A DNA stretch of 53,161 nt from DASYXW01 sp035934405. GTDB lineage: Bacteria; Acidobacteriota; Terriglobia; UBA7540. Location of the stretch: the NCBI GenBank assembly GCA_035934405.1, contig DASYXW010000013.1, positions 1 to 53,161 on the forward strand, in the 5' to 3' direction. The position numbers and the translations under genes were made by a program. Below are positions 24,595 to 31,825 of this stretch, piece after piece. Numbering within the stretch: position 1 is the stretch's first letter; each line of letters opens with the position of its first letter. A model generated the notes under the pieces. That model saw nothing but the letters and a program-made list of their open reading frames with translations. It ran no database searches and was not told the DNA's origin.

Positions 24595-25419
24595 TTACAT
24601 TTTCCTGACGAAGGCGCCTAAGCCGCTCAACCGCGCCGCCAGCCCCTTGAAGCGGCGCAGGTCGAGCGCGTTCGAGCCGTCCGAAAGCGCGCGTGCCGGA
24701 CGGTCGTGTACCTCCATGAACACGCCGTCCACCCCCGCCGCCACCCCGGCGCACGCCAGCGTCTCGATGAATTGCGGCTGACCTCCGCTGCGCTCGCCCT
24801 CGCCGCCGGGTAATTGCAGCGCGTGTGTCACGTCGAGAACCACCGGATAACCGAAGGACTTCATTACCGCGATTCCGCGCATATCCACCACCAGATTGTT
24901 GTAGCCGAAGCTCGTGCCGCGCTCGGTAATTATGATCCGAGGGTTGCCCGTGCTCTCAACTTTTTCAAGGGCGTGCCGAATCTCCCACGGCGAGAGGAAC
25001 TGGCCCTTCTTGATGTTGACTACCGCGCCCGACCGTCCCGCCGCAAGCAGCAAGTCAGTTTGCCGCGACAGAAACGCCGGAACCTGAATCACGTCGCAGA
25101 CCTCGGCCACCGGCCCCACGTGCGCAGCCTCGTGAACGTCCGTCAGCACGGGCACGCCGAACTCCTTCTTAATGCGCGCCAGAATCTCCAGGCCGCGGGC
25201 GAGTCCCGGGCCACGGTAGGAACCGAGCGACGTGCGGTTGGCCTTGTCGTAAGAGGCCTTGAAGATAAAGGGCAGGCGCAGGTCGCGCGCGGCGGCGGCA
25301 AGGCGCCCCGCCACTTTCATCGCGTGGCGTTCGCTCTCGATCACGCAGGGACCGGCGATGATGAAGAGCGGCTTTCCGGGGCCGAGCGCGAGTTGACTGA
25401 CATGGACGGCGTGGGGCAT
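24595..25419 (-). CDS. kdsA: 3-deoxy-8-phosphooctulonate (Kdo-8-P) synthase
   Basis: A 274-residue enzyme condensing arabinose-5-phosphate with phosphoenolpyruvate to Kdo-8-P, the step between KdsD and KdsC. It is a TIM-barrel of the DAHP synthase/KdsA family, with AGPCVIES near the start (residues 22-28), KASYDKANRTS near 54-64 (substrate loop), LTDVHE, IQVPAFLSRQTDLL, and NIKKGQF. The length matches the family (about 270-285). Metal dependence is uncertain: the N-terminal motif has Cys (GPCVIES), which is found in metal-dependent forms. In many Gram-negatives kdsA adjoins kdsD-kdsC; here it lies on the same strand but 9.7 kb away. Confidence 0.96.
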   Translation of the reverse strand: MPHAVHVSQLALGPGKPLFIIAGPCVIESERHAMKVAGRLAAAARDLRLPFIFKASYDKANRTSLGSYRGPGLARGLEILARIKKEFGVPVLTDVHEAAHVGPVAEVCDVIQVPAFLSRQTDLLLAAGRSGAVVNIKKGQFLSPWEIRHALEKVESTGNPRIIITERGTSFGYNNLVVDMRGIAVMKSFGYPVVLDVTHALQLPGGEGERSGGQPQFIETLACAGVAAGVDGVFMEVHDRPARALSDGSNALDLRRFKGLAARLSGLGAFVRKM

Positions 25420-25637
25420 CGGGAAAACATTTCAAACGGCAAATGGCCAGTTGCCATTTTGGAGCGGCTCCCAAAGTCAAGACCATTTTTCGCCGGCAAT
25501 TCGGCAATAAGGTAGTGTCGGCGAAGTCCGGTTGTGCATCCCCCTGCAGCGGGGGATGGGGGTGTGGAGGAAGGAGGCGGGCGTTTGAGGCCCCCTTCCC
25601 CGCCCAACAATATTAGTCAGCCCCCTGCGATGAGGGG

Positions 25638-25930
25638 CTACCCAGCGTGGATCGCAGCCGGCGTTCGGTAGCCTAGACTCCGATGCAAGCGCTGCTGGTT
25701 GTAAAACTCCAAGTAGCGTCTGATGCCTTGGCGGGCTTCCGAGACGGCCTGGTATTCTGTCAAGTAGGCTTCCTCGTATTTCAGGGAGCGCCACAGCCGC
25801 TCGATGAAGACGTTGTCCAGGCATCGCCCCCCGTCCATGCTGATCGCGATCCCTGCGTCTCCAACTCGCCGGTGAAGCGCTCGCTGGTGAACTGCGACCC
25901 TTGATTGCTAACCCAATCAATTCCACAGTC
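25638..25930 (-). pseudogene. IS3-family transposase remnant (C-terminal part, frameshifted)
   Basis: Only the last third of an IS3-type DDE transposase remains. One frame gives NQGSQFTSERFTGELE and then shifts; another continues ISMDGGRCLDNVFIERLWRSL, with the third catalytic acid (Glu of FIERLW), and ends HRSLGYRTPAAIHAG. A one-base change near 25855 explains the shift. No orfA, no N-terminal helix-turn-helix and no paired terminal repeats could be found, so it is a dead fragment. It abuts a fragment of a DNA methyltransferase gene, and the two fragments now form one mixed reading frame. Confidence 0.85.
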
Positions 25931-25999
25931 GATAGCGCCATGGATTCCTATCCATCGGTCCAACTCCTGCTCAGGCCGACCGGAATAAACCCCATCCAG

Positions 26000-26251
26000 G
26001 TCAGCATAGGATGAAACCGCCTCTGACTCCAAGCCCCACTGCCAGATGTCCTCAAAGGCGGTGATCTGCGCGGCGGACTCTTCACCGCTTTTCTTTTTGA
26101 ACAGAACATTGTAACTGGCGTTCGAGTTGAAGGGCGGGTCGAGGTAGATGAGGTCTACGCTCGCGTCCTGCACGCGAGCGCGGAGCATCGGCAGGTTATC
26201 GCCGAAGCAGAGCTTGTTTTTCCAGTCCATTTGGCCGAGAGCATAGCACAA
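26000..26251 (-). pseudogene. Truncated DNA methyltransferase (N-terminal fragment)
   Basis: The first 80 or so residues of a site-specific adenine/cytosine-N4 DNA methyltransferase remain, beginning MCYALGQMDWKNKLCFGDN and containing the catalytic motif LIYLDPPFNSN and a following NVLFKK. The family continues for several hundred residues with target-recognition and SAM-binding parts; here the frame runs into IS3 transposase DNA and stops at 25781. It is presumably a disrupted orphan or restriction-modification enzyme. No restriction gene is nearby. Confidence 0.8.
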
Positions 26252-26416
26252 GAACTCGGCGGGCGCGCCTCAAAACCTGCAAGCCCGTCGCTCCGGCGTT
26301 GCAGCGATCCCTCGCCCGCCCCCGGCATGCCGGGACACTCCTTCGCTGCGCTCAGGACAGGATCTCTCCCCAGGGAGACGGCTAATCCGATCACGGCGAT
26401 CCGAGAAAGCGGGCAC

Positions 26417-26473
26417 GCCGGTGGTTAGCAAGCCGGGTAATATCGCACGGGGGAAGTGAATTGCCGGTGGTTA
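26417..26473 (+). promoter_or_regulatory. Paired direct repeats, possible activator sites
   Basis: GCCGGTGGTTA occurs exactly at 26417-26427 and 26463-26473, 46 bp apart. Both lie about 105-165 bp upstream of the sigma-54-like promoter at 26578, the usual enhancer distance. Binding by a regulator of the NtrC/PrsR kind is inference. Confidence 0.45.
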
Positions 26474-26577
26474 ATAGCCCTCCAGTAGCGCGGTAAATCC
26501 GTACCACTTTCGGAAAGAGTGATGCCCTCGGGTTTCTCCGGCGCCCCACTAACCTGCATGTTTTCAATGGGGTTTTT

Positions 26578-26594
26578 TTGGCATCCGACGTGCT
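26578..26594 (+). promoter_or_regulatory. Sigma-54-type promoter of PEP-CTERM gene
   Basis: TTGGCA at 26578-26583 and GTGCT at 26590-26594 place GG and GC exactly 10 bp apart, as in -24/-12 promoters. The site lies about 50 nt before the start of the PEP-CTERM gene. Confidence 0.55.
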
Positions 26595-26644
26595 TGAAAT
26601 TAGCGGGGGCAAGTGGCAAGTGCGGCCCGCGAAGGAGAAGATAC

Positions 26645-27265
26645 ATGAGAATGAAATGCCTGTGCGCAATCGCAGCGCTGCTGTGCGCGGCCGGAATCGG
26701 GCGGGCCGACGGCATCGGGCCGAATTGTAATACGTGCCAGGGCTCAATTTACACCCTGACATTCGCTGCGGCGGGAACGAACACCTGGGACATCTTCTAT
26801 ACCATCGACACCAGCGGGTACAATGGCGGCGGAACGCTGCTCGATGACGTGGCTTTCAAGGCTACTTCAATGTTTCCGACCACGACCACCCTGCTGGCGG
26901 CGCCCGGAGGCATCGGCGATTGGACGGTGGAGAACGGCGGCATCAACTCGGGCGGTTGCGATGGAACGGGCGGCGGCTTCGTCTGCGCCTTTGCCGACAG
27001 CCTGGGCGTGGCACCCTCAGTGCCAGACGGCACTTACGTTTGGGAGTTCCAGATCGTCACCACTCAGCCGCCGCTGACCGGCTCCTTTGCCTCCAGCATC
27101 AAGGCGCGCTACACCAACGGCGACGGCAGCAAGGTGGGCGCCCTGGTCTCGGAGCCCATCACTTTGCAATCATCGACTGTTCCTGAGCCCAGTTCGCTCT
27201 TGTTGCTGGGTTCCAGCCTGCTGGGACTGGGTACGATCTTGCGTCGGCGCCTCGTCCGGTCCTGA
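26645..27265 (+). CDS. PEP-CTERM sorting-domain exported protein
   Basis: A 206-residue exported protein. ATG at 26645 is chosen for the GAAGGAGA site just upstream; longer in-frame starts would add unrelated residues before the signal peptide. The signal peptide is about residues 1-22 (MKCLCAIAALLCAAGIGRADG). The middle is a beta-rich domain without a name I recognise, with three cysteines that could pair. The C-terminus is a textbook PEP-CTERM tail: VPEPSS, a hydrophobic helix (LLLLGSSLLGLGTIL) and RRRLVRS. Such tails are processed by exosortase in bacteria that make exopolysaccharide; no exosortase gene is in this window. Expression is probably sigma-54-dependent, and a strong terminator follows. 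Confidence 0.9.
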   Translation: MRMKCLCAIAALLCAAGIGRADGIGPNCNTCQGSIYTLTFAAAGTNTWDIFYTIDTSGYNGGGTLLDDVAFKATSMFPTTTTLLAAPGGIGDWTVENGGINSGGCDGTGGGFVCAFADSLGVAPSVPDGTYVWEFQIVTTQPPLTGSFASSIKARYTNGDGSKVGALVSEPITLQSSTVPEPSSLLLLGSSLLGLGTILRRRLVRS

Positions 27266-27300
27266 CTCGATTGCTCATTCACTCACCCCGTCGCTAGCTT

Positions 27301-27345
27301 GGCGCCAGGATTCCCGTGGGGGGCTCCGGCGCCTTTTCTTTTTTT
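27301..27345 (+). terminator. Rho-independent terminator
   Basis: GGCGCC (27301-27306) and GGCGCC (27328-27333) pair, with inner GGA/TCC and CCC/GGG pairs, and a run of twelve nearly pure T (27334-27345) follows directly. It lies 36 nt after the PEP-CTERM stop codon. Confidence 0.85.
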
Positions 27346-27454
27346 CCCCTTCGGCCGCTCAAGTAGCCAGCCAAAATCAGCGAATAGCCACGGTGCTGCC
27401 TTGACCGTGGGCCAACTATCGAAAAAATCACGGCGGAAAAAGCGCCAACCGCGC

Positions 27455-28999
27455 CTACCGGTTCGACAGGACCGCGAGTCGTTGCAACTTCTGGAGCTTC
27501 TGGAGTCTCATCACACGGCGGGTGAACGCGTCGGTCACTTCCGAAGCGGCGGGCGGTAACGGGGCGCGATGCATCGTCTTCTCGCTGGGCGCCGCCGGGG
27601 GTTCAGGCGCCGCGCCCGCTTCGCCATGCGCGAGGTGGATGGTGCCGTAGGCGGTCGAAAGGCGGATCATCGGGCCGCCCTTGCCGTAGGAACCCATGAT
27701 GGAAGGGGAATCGCCTTCCGTCACGACTTTCAGGTTGGGGCCGGAAAAGTCAGACTGCGCCTCGCCGTGGCTGGAGGTAGCCTGGATCTGGAAGTTGCTG
27801 TTAGGAGGCAGGTCGAGCTCGATTTCGCCCTTCTTCGAATCCACTTCAATCGGATGCGTGGGCGGGGCGGAGGCGGTGAGATGAATGTCGCCGTTGGTGT
27901 CGCCGATCTTGACGGTGTGGCCGAAGCCATCGAGGGTGATGTCCTTCTCGCGCGTCGTCAGCTCAAACGGCCCGCCGACCGAGCTCGCCTCAAGCGACCC
28001 GCTGTCCATGGTCAGACGCCCGGCGAGTTTCTGCAGCGTCAGGTCGGTCCGCGACGAGGTGTAGCGCAGCGTGCCGGAGACACCGCGAAACTCCACATCG
28101 CCGGAGAACTCGCCGTTGACGGTGGCGTCGCCGGTGACGCTGGAAATCTGCACGTCGCCTCCCTTCCCTTCCAGCTCCACGCTGCCCTTGGCGTTCTCGA
28201 CTTCGGTATCACCACCCCCCTTGCGCACCCGCACCAGGCCATGGAGATCGGATAGGTGCAGGTCGCCGTGGTCCACTTCAAGGGTCTGATCGCCGCTCAA
28301 GCCGTCCATGACGACGTCGCCGTGCTCGGCGGTGACCTGGGCGGAGGTTCCCTTGGGCACGCGAAAGGTAAGGTCGAGCCGGACGTCGCGGCCGCCGTTC
28401 GAGAGCGAGTCCTTGTTCGACTGCAGCATGTACTGCCCGCCCTGTTGCACGATGGAAAACTTCAACTGTTCGGAAAGCTTCCGGGCCTCCTGCTCGTCGT
28501 TGGCGTGAATGTTTTCCTTAACCACCGCGTCGATGGTGGCCTGATCGGAGCCGTGAACCTCCACGTCGCCATGCTGGTTGATGACTTGCAGGCGAGGCTG
28601 GCCCGTCGCCGGGGCGCTCGCCGTCTCGGTGTAGCTGTAGGTGTTGGTGAACAGGCCGGAAAAATCGTCATTATTATCGCCGAAATGCATCCACGGTCCC
28701 CAAGGCGAAGAGCGCAGCACAATCCGCGAGACCAGCGTGCCGAGGCAGAGAATCAGAATCAGCAGCACCACTTCGCTCCCCGAGAAAAGCGTGGGCGGCG
28801 CGGTTTCCGGATGGGCGCGCGCCTGAATGAAGTCAATAAGCTTGGAACATCCCCAGAAGATGATGAGCACGGGCCAGAACTTGCCGATGATCTGCCAGGG
28901 GTGGACGGCGGGGTTAAAGTTCTGGTAAAGGAAGATGAACCCCACCCCGATCAAGGTGAGCGCCCAGAAAATCGATCCGCGACGATAGTATGCACTCAT
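27455..28999 (-). CDS. Membrane-anchored DUF4097/LiaF-like protein
   Basis: A 514-residue protein. Three hydrophobic segments near the N-terminus (about 8-28, 40-58 and 72-92) have the LiaI/LiaF-like membrane-domain pattern (ALTLIGVGFIFLYQN, FWPVLIIFWG). The remaining 350 or so residues form the repetitive beta-helix-like DUF4097 domain, with alternating short strands (VEVHGSDQ, GDVVMDGLSGDQ, GDVQISSVTGDATV). The C-terminus carries a Leu/Gln heptad stretch (LQKLQKLQRL). In Firmicutes, LiaF proteins restrain an envelope-stress sensor kinase; a comparable role is inferred here from the sigma/anti-sigma neighbours. GGGGAAGG precedes the ATG. It is the last gene of the probable operon starting with the ECF sigma factor at 32380. 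Confidence 0.88.
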   Translation of the reverse strand: MSAYYRRGSIFWALTLIGVGFIFLYQNFNPAVHPWQIIGKFWPVLIIFWGCSKLIDFIQARAHPETAPPTLFSGSEVVLLILILCLGTLVSRIVLRSSPWGPWMHFGDNNDDFSGLFTNTYSYTETASAPATGQPRLQVINQHGDVEVHGSDQATIDAVVKENIHANDEQEARKLSEQLKFSIVQQGGQYMLQSNKDSLSNGGRDVRLDLTFRVPKGTSAQVTAEHGDVVMDGLSGDQTLEVDHGDLHLSDLHGLVRVRKGGGDTEVENAKGSVELEGKGGDVQISSVTGDATVNGEFSGDVEFRGVSGTLRYTSSRTDLTLQKLAGRLTMDSGSLEASSVGGPFELTTREKDITLDGFGHTVKIGDTNGDIHLTASAPPTHPIEVDSKKGEIELDLPPNSNFQIQATSSHGEAQSDFSGPNLKVVTEGDSPSIMGSYGKGGPMIRLSTAYGTIHLAHGEAGAAPEPPAAPSEKTMHRAPLPPAASEVTDAFTRRVMRLQKLQKLQRLAVLSNR

Positions 29000-29056
29000 A
29001 GTCTTGCCTTCCCCTTGCCAGCCGAAACTCGACTCGCTTGCCCCGGAAGCCCTGCT

Positions 29057-29275
29057 CTAGACCCTCGGTCCTTCCGGCGGCCGAGGCGGCCGAAAGGAAT
29101 CAAACAGTTTGAGCAGGCCCAACACCACGAGCAACACCGGCCAAGTCCGGCGCAAACCCCATCCTGGATCGAATTCCGGCAGCAAGAAAATCACTCCCAG
29201 CGCAATGAGGAAGACCGGTCCGGTCAGGCTCATAGGGCGGCGAGGCAACAGCGGTGGTGTGGGCGTCAATCCCAT
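29057..29275 (-). CDS. Small LiaI/LiaF-type membrane protein
   Basis: A 72-residue protein with two hydrophobic helices (about 17-32, SLTGPVFLIALGVIFLL, and 43-58, TWPVLLVVLGLLKLF) separated by a PEFDPGWG turn. This is the same two-helix unit that begins the DUF4097 protein 57 bp downstream and ends the B-box protein upstream. The start at 29275 is uncertain; Met15 is an alternative that would begin right at the first helix. It is probably cotranscribed with both neighbours, and its function is inferred from the unit only. Confidence 0.75.
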   Translation of the reverse strand: MGLTPTPPLLPRRPMSLTGPVFLIALGVIFLLPEFDPGWGLRRTWPVLLVVLGLLKLFDSFRPPRPPEGPRV

Positions 29276-29308
29276 GTCAGTCTCGCAGGTGCTCGGTGCT
29301 TCAGTTGG

Positions 29309-29494
29309 TCAGTACTTCAGCCTGAGGTGCTCCATTTCCAGTTGATGCATCCGCCGCTGGTGCTCGATCTCCTCGTGGTGAAGCCTCCAGCGAACCTCCG
29401 CTTCGCGGTCTCGAATCCGCACCAGGCTGACGATGGCCACGATAAGAACGACCAGGGTGCAACCGAAAATCGGAGCTGTTACGGCGGCTTCCAT
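29309..29494 (-). CDS. One-TM coiled-coil microprotein, paralogue 3
   Basis: A 61-residue protein with one membrane helix (about 8-26, FGCTLVVLIVAIVSLV) followed by a charged helix (RDREAEVRWRLHHEEIEHQRRMHQLEMEH). The charged part matches the paralogues at 29736-29969 and 30093-30314: R-E-x-E, then E-x-x-H-x-R-R-M-x-x-L-E. The Arg/Glu pattern suggests a cytoplasmic coiled coil next to the membrane. I know of no named family. It lies 33 bp upstream of the LiaI-like gene. Confidence 0.75.
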   Translation of the reverse strand: MEAAVTAPIFGCTLVVLIVAIVSLVRIRDREAEVRWRLHHEEIEHQRRMHQLEMEHLRLKY

Positions 29495-29735
29495 GGCTTC
29501 ACCCGGTTGTCTGTCGCCTCAGCAGAGCTGGCTTTCTTATAACTCGTCCACCATTTCAAGTCTTGTAGTTTCAATAACCTGACGGCTTTCGTCAGCGCCG
29601 TTCCGTGTAACTGCCGTCCTTTCAATTAGATGACGGCTTTCCATAGGACCCCGCAAACCTTCTGCTGATTCTAAAAGACATTCAGGGTTTGTTTTCAAAA
29701 CACACACAATTTTTCCTGGACCCCTTGGGCTCGCT
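29495..29735. other. Intergenic region with short direct repeats
   Basis: A 241-bp gap inside the envelope-stress cluster. TTTCAATAACCTGACGGCTTTC and TTTCAATTAGATGACGGCTTTC (starting near 29569 and 29620) are imperfect direct copies about 50 bp apart. An 84-codon frame covering it shows no domain and was not called. Confidence 0.5.
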
Positions 29736-29969
29736 TCAAGCGATTCGCTCGGGCGATTGCCGCGCCTTGGTCCGTTCGATCTCGAGTTCAAGCTCCTTCA
29801 TGCGGCGCTGGTGATCCATCTCGCGGATCCGCATATCCTGGTGCACCTGCAGCTCCTTCTCGCGCGTCTTGTGCCACAAGGCCAAGCCGACGATTACCGC
29901 AATCATGACGGTACCGAAGACCGTCCCCACGACCGGAATGATGATCGGATTCGACAGTATGTCCGACAT
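29736..29969 (-). CDS. One-TM coiled-coil microprotein, paralogue 2
   Basis: A 77-residue protein. AGGAGG lies 6 nt before the ATG. One membrane helix (about 11-32, VVGTVFGTVMIAVIVGLALW) is followed by HKTREKELQVHQDMRIREMDHQ-type helix sequence and LELEIERTK. The charged region is nearly the same as in paralogue 1 (KTREKELQ-H, REM-H-RRMKELE), so the three genes arose by duplication. The predicted topology is N-out with a cytoplasmic coiled coil. It may form homo- or hetero-oligomers with its paralogues; no enzymatic motif is present. Confidence 0.82.
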   Translation of the reverse strand: MSDILSNPIIIPVVGTVFGTVMIAVIVGLALWHKTREKELQVHQDMRIREMDHQRRMKELELEIERTKARQSPERIA

Positions 29970-30047
29970 TCAATGCCTCCTGGTCTTCTGTTCTCCGTCA
30001 TCGCCTTGGTCGGGCAGCGACCACCGGCCTGCGTATCACGTGACGAG

Positions 30048-30090
30048 AAGCAGATCCTTCGTCCGCCGCGGCGGACTCAGGATGACATGC
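30048..30090. repeat. Dispersed repeat copy with GC palindrome
   Basis: AAGCAGATCCTTCG, the palindrome TCCGCCGCGGCGGA, and CTCAGGATGACATG repeat the word order seen at 19323-19352. It lies between two of the paralogous microprotein genes. Confidence 0.5.
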
Positions 30091-30092
30091 AA

Positions 30093-30314
30093 CTATGCGC
30101 TCTTGCCGGCCCGCGCCTTTTCGAGCTCGAGCCTCGATTTCTCGACATCGAGCTCTTTCATTCTGCGGTCGTGCTCCATCTCGCGGGCCCGCAACTCCGC
30201 GTGCGCCTGGAGTTCCTTCTCGCGCGTCTTGTTGAACGAGACGATGGCTACGATGATGATCACCATCAAGATTCCCGCTATGGGCGATACGATCTCAGGA
30301 CGCCAGAATTCCAT
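30093..30314 (-). CDS. One-TM coiled-coil microprotein, paralogue 1
   Basis: A 73-residue protein. The ATG at 30314 is chosen because GGAGGAGG lies just upstream; a longer frame begins at 30362 without a site. One membrane helix (about 8-26, VSPIAGILMVIIIVAIVSF) precedes a strongly charged helix (NKTREKELQAHAELRAREM, then HDRRMKELDVEKSRLELEK) that reads as a coiled coil. It is the first of the three paralogues in transcription order and follows the B-box membrane protein gene. Confidence 0.82.
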   Translation of the reverse strand: MEFWRPEIVSPIAGILMVIIIVAIVSFNKTREKELQAHAELRAREMEHDRRMKELDVEKSRLELEKARAGKSA

Positions 30315-30402
30315 TTGAACCTCCTCCGCCTGCTCCGTTCTCCGTCTATCTCGCAGACCCAAAGGGTCTGCGCCAGCCTGTCTGCGGCAGCCGCCTGCCC
30401 GG

Positions 30403-31092
30403 CTACAACTGCTTCGGGCCCGACGCGCCGCCCGATCCTCCCGGGGGTGGGGGAGGAGTGCGACCGCCCAGGCGCCGTTGCAAAAGCAGCAAACCGATCA
30501 CGATAAAGATGACCGGCCAGAATCTCGAAAAGGACTCGAAGACGTGAATCCCCAGGTTATCAAGCAGGAACAGCACGCCCAAGCCAATCAGGAGCGCCGC
30601 GCCGATGGGGGCGTTCATCTTAAAGTCACCTAGACCCAGCCACTCCTCCACCGGCTGCCCCAGGGCCTTGCGCTTGGCCGTCTGAAACGAATCAATCACC
30701 ATGTAGAAGTAAAAGGCCGCGGCGCCCAGGCCAAAGATCGTGTCAAACGGCTCGCCGACACGATTGCTGAACGCGATGAGCGAACCGAAAATGAGGACCT
30801 GGACCATGGCCTTGGCGATCTGGCCGTTGTAAATGGCGCCCACGCCGGGAATAAAGCCGAGCAGCAGCGCCGTGCCTGGGCTTCCGGAGGACGGCTGCCA
30901 ATAGCCCCCCGGTCCCGCCGGCCCCGAGGGGCCGACGAACGGCGAGACGGTGCTGCCTTGCAGGCGGGCGGCAAGGCAGGTCTCGCAGTAGACCATGCCG
31001 CTCACTTCGCGCTTGCACGCCGCGCACAGCGCCCGGCCGCATTGCCCGCAAAAGGCGACAGAGTCGGTTTCGGGATGGTTTGAACACTTCAT
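30403..31092 (-). CDS. B-box zinc-ribbon membrane protein with LiaI-like C-terminus
   Basis: A 229-residue protein. AAGGAGC precedes the ATG. The N-terminus is a B-box-type zinc module (about 1-42: C3, H6, C15, C18, C23, C26, C36, C39). A Pro/Gly linker follows, then hydrophobic segments (about 74-130, with GFIPGVGAIYNGQIAKAM resembling TM2-type domains), and a final LiaI-like helix pair (about 170-210, ALLIGLGVLFLLDNLG, FWPVIFIVIGLLLLQ). The C-terminus is Pro/Gly-rich. The cytosolic zinc module and membrane part suggest a scaffold or sensor. It lies 22 bp after the anti-sigma gene, so it belongs to that operon. Confidence 0.88.
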   Translation of the reverse strand: MKCSNHPETDSVAFCGQCGRALCAACKREVSGMVYCETCLAARLQGSTVSPFVGPSGPAGPGGYWQPSSGSPGTALLLGFIPGVGAIYNGQIAKAMVQVLIFGSLIAFSNRVGEPFDTIFGLGAAAFYFYMVIDSFQTAKRKALGQPVEEWLGLGDFKMNAPIGAALLIGLGVLFLLDNLGIHVFESFSRFWPVIFIVIGLLLLQRRLGGRTPPPPPGGSGGASGPKQL

Positions 31093-31114
31093 CGGGTTGT
31101 GCTCCTTGTGCCGC

Positions 31115-31750
31115 CTATTCGAGCGCGGTTCGCAACAGCGACCAGCCGCCAGCTAGGGCCAGTTGCGAGTTATCCGGCGCCGTGCCGTCAGTGGAACCGC
31201 CGGCCGGGGCTTGCCGCTTGGGAGTGTCATCCTGCGGCGTCGAGCCCGACTGCTGCCGGATTTGCCGTAACCGCGATTCGATCTCGTATACCACTTTCAG
31301 GTCGTAATAGTACTTTTCGGCGCGACCGATGAGCAGATGCCCGTTGCGGTTGGCCTGGTAGGCCCATGTGCGGGGGTTCAAATCCCGCAGGTGGAAGCCG
31401 CTCAAGCGAATCCCCGCAGCGTTAATGATGATGGAGAACGAAAACACGGCCATGGCGAGGCCGTACGCCACGCGGGGTTGCAGCACCGGCCGGACGAGCG
31501 CCAAGATCTGCTCCCAGCGGCTTGGCTTCCTGGCACGCACCGTCGCCAGCATGATCTTCGAGATCAGCCACGGAGCGGGTTCCAGGTCCTCAGCCGAGTG
31601 GCAAAGCTCGAGGGCGTGACGGACACCCGCCATCAACTCCCGGCAGGAACCGCACTCGCCGAGGTGAGCTTCCACCCGCGCCCGGCGGTCAGCAGTGAGC
31701 TGGCCCTCCAGGTAATCGCTCGCGAGATTTTCAAGCTCCAGGTGCGTCAT
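31115..31750 (-). CDS. Zinc-binding membrane anti-sigma factor
   Basis: A 211-residue anti-sigma factor. The N-terminal domain (about 1-60) has the ZAS zinc motif H29-x3-C33-x2-C36 in AHLGECGSCREL, which in this family grips the cognate ECF sigma factor. A membrane helix lies at about 95-113 (VAYGLAMAVFSFSIIINAAG), followed by an outer segment of about 95 residues with a Gln/Pro-rich end. It is expected to hold the sigma factor at the membrane until an envelope signal releases it. It lies 75 bp downstream of the sigma gene; that gap contains the repeated words GGGGTCAGGGGTCAGGGG. Confidence 0.92.
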   Translation of the reverse strand: MTHLELENLASDYLEGQLTADRRARVEAHLGECGSCRELMAGVRHALELCHSAEDLEPAPWLISKIMLATVRARKPSRWEQILALVRPVLQPRVAYGLAMAVFSFSIIINAAGIRLSGFHLRDLNPRTWAYQANRNGHLLIGRAEKYYYDLKVVYEIESRLRQIRQQSGSTPQDDTPKRQAPAGGSTDGTAPDNSQLALAGGWSLLRTALE

Positions 31751-31825
31751 AAGTCAGGGGTCAGGGGTCAGGGGAAGAACCCTATCCCCGAACCCTGTCC
31801 CTTGAGCCCTTTCCTTCCCACACCA

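Noticed and set aside
29537..29791. 84-codon minus-strand frame between microprotein genes
   Set aside because: It overlaps the end of a supported gene in another frame and consists partly of short direct repeats. No signal or domain.
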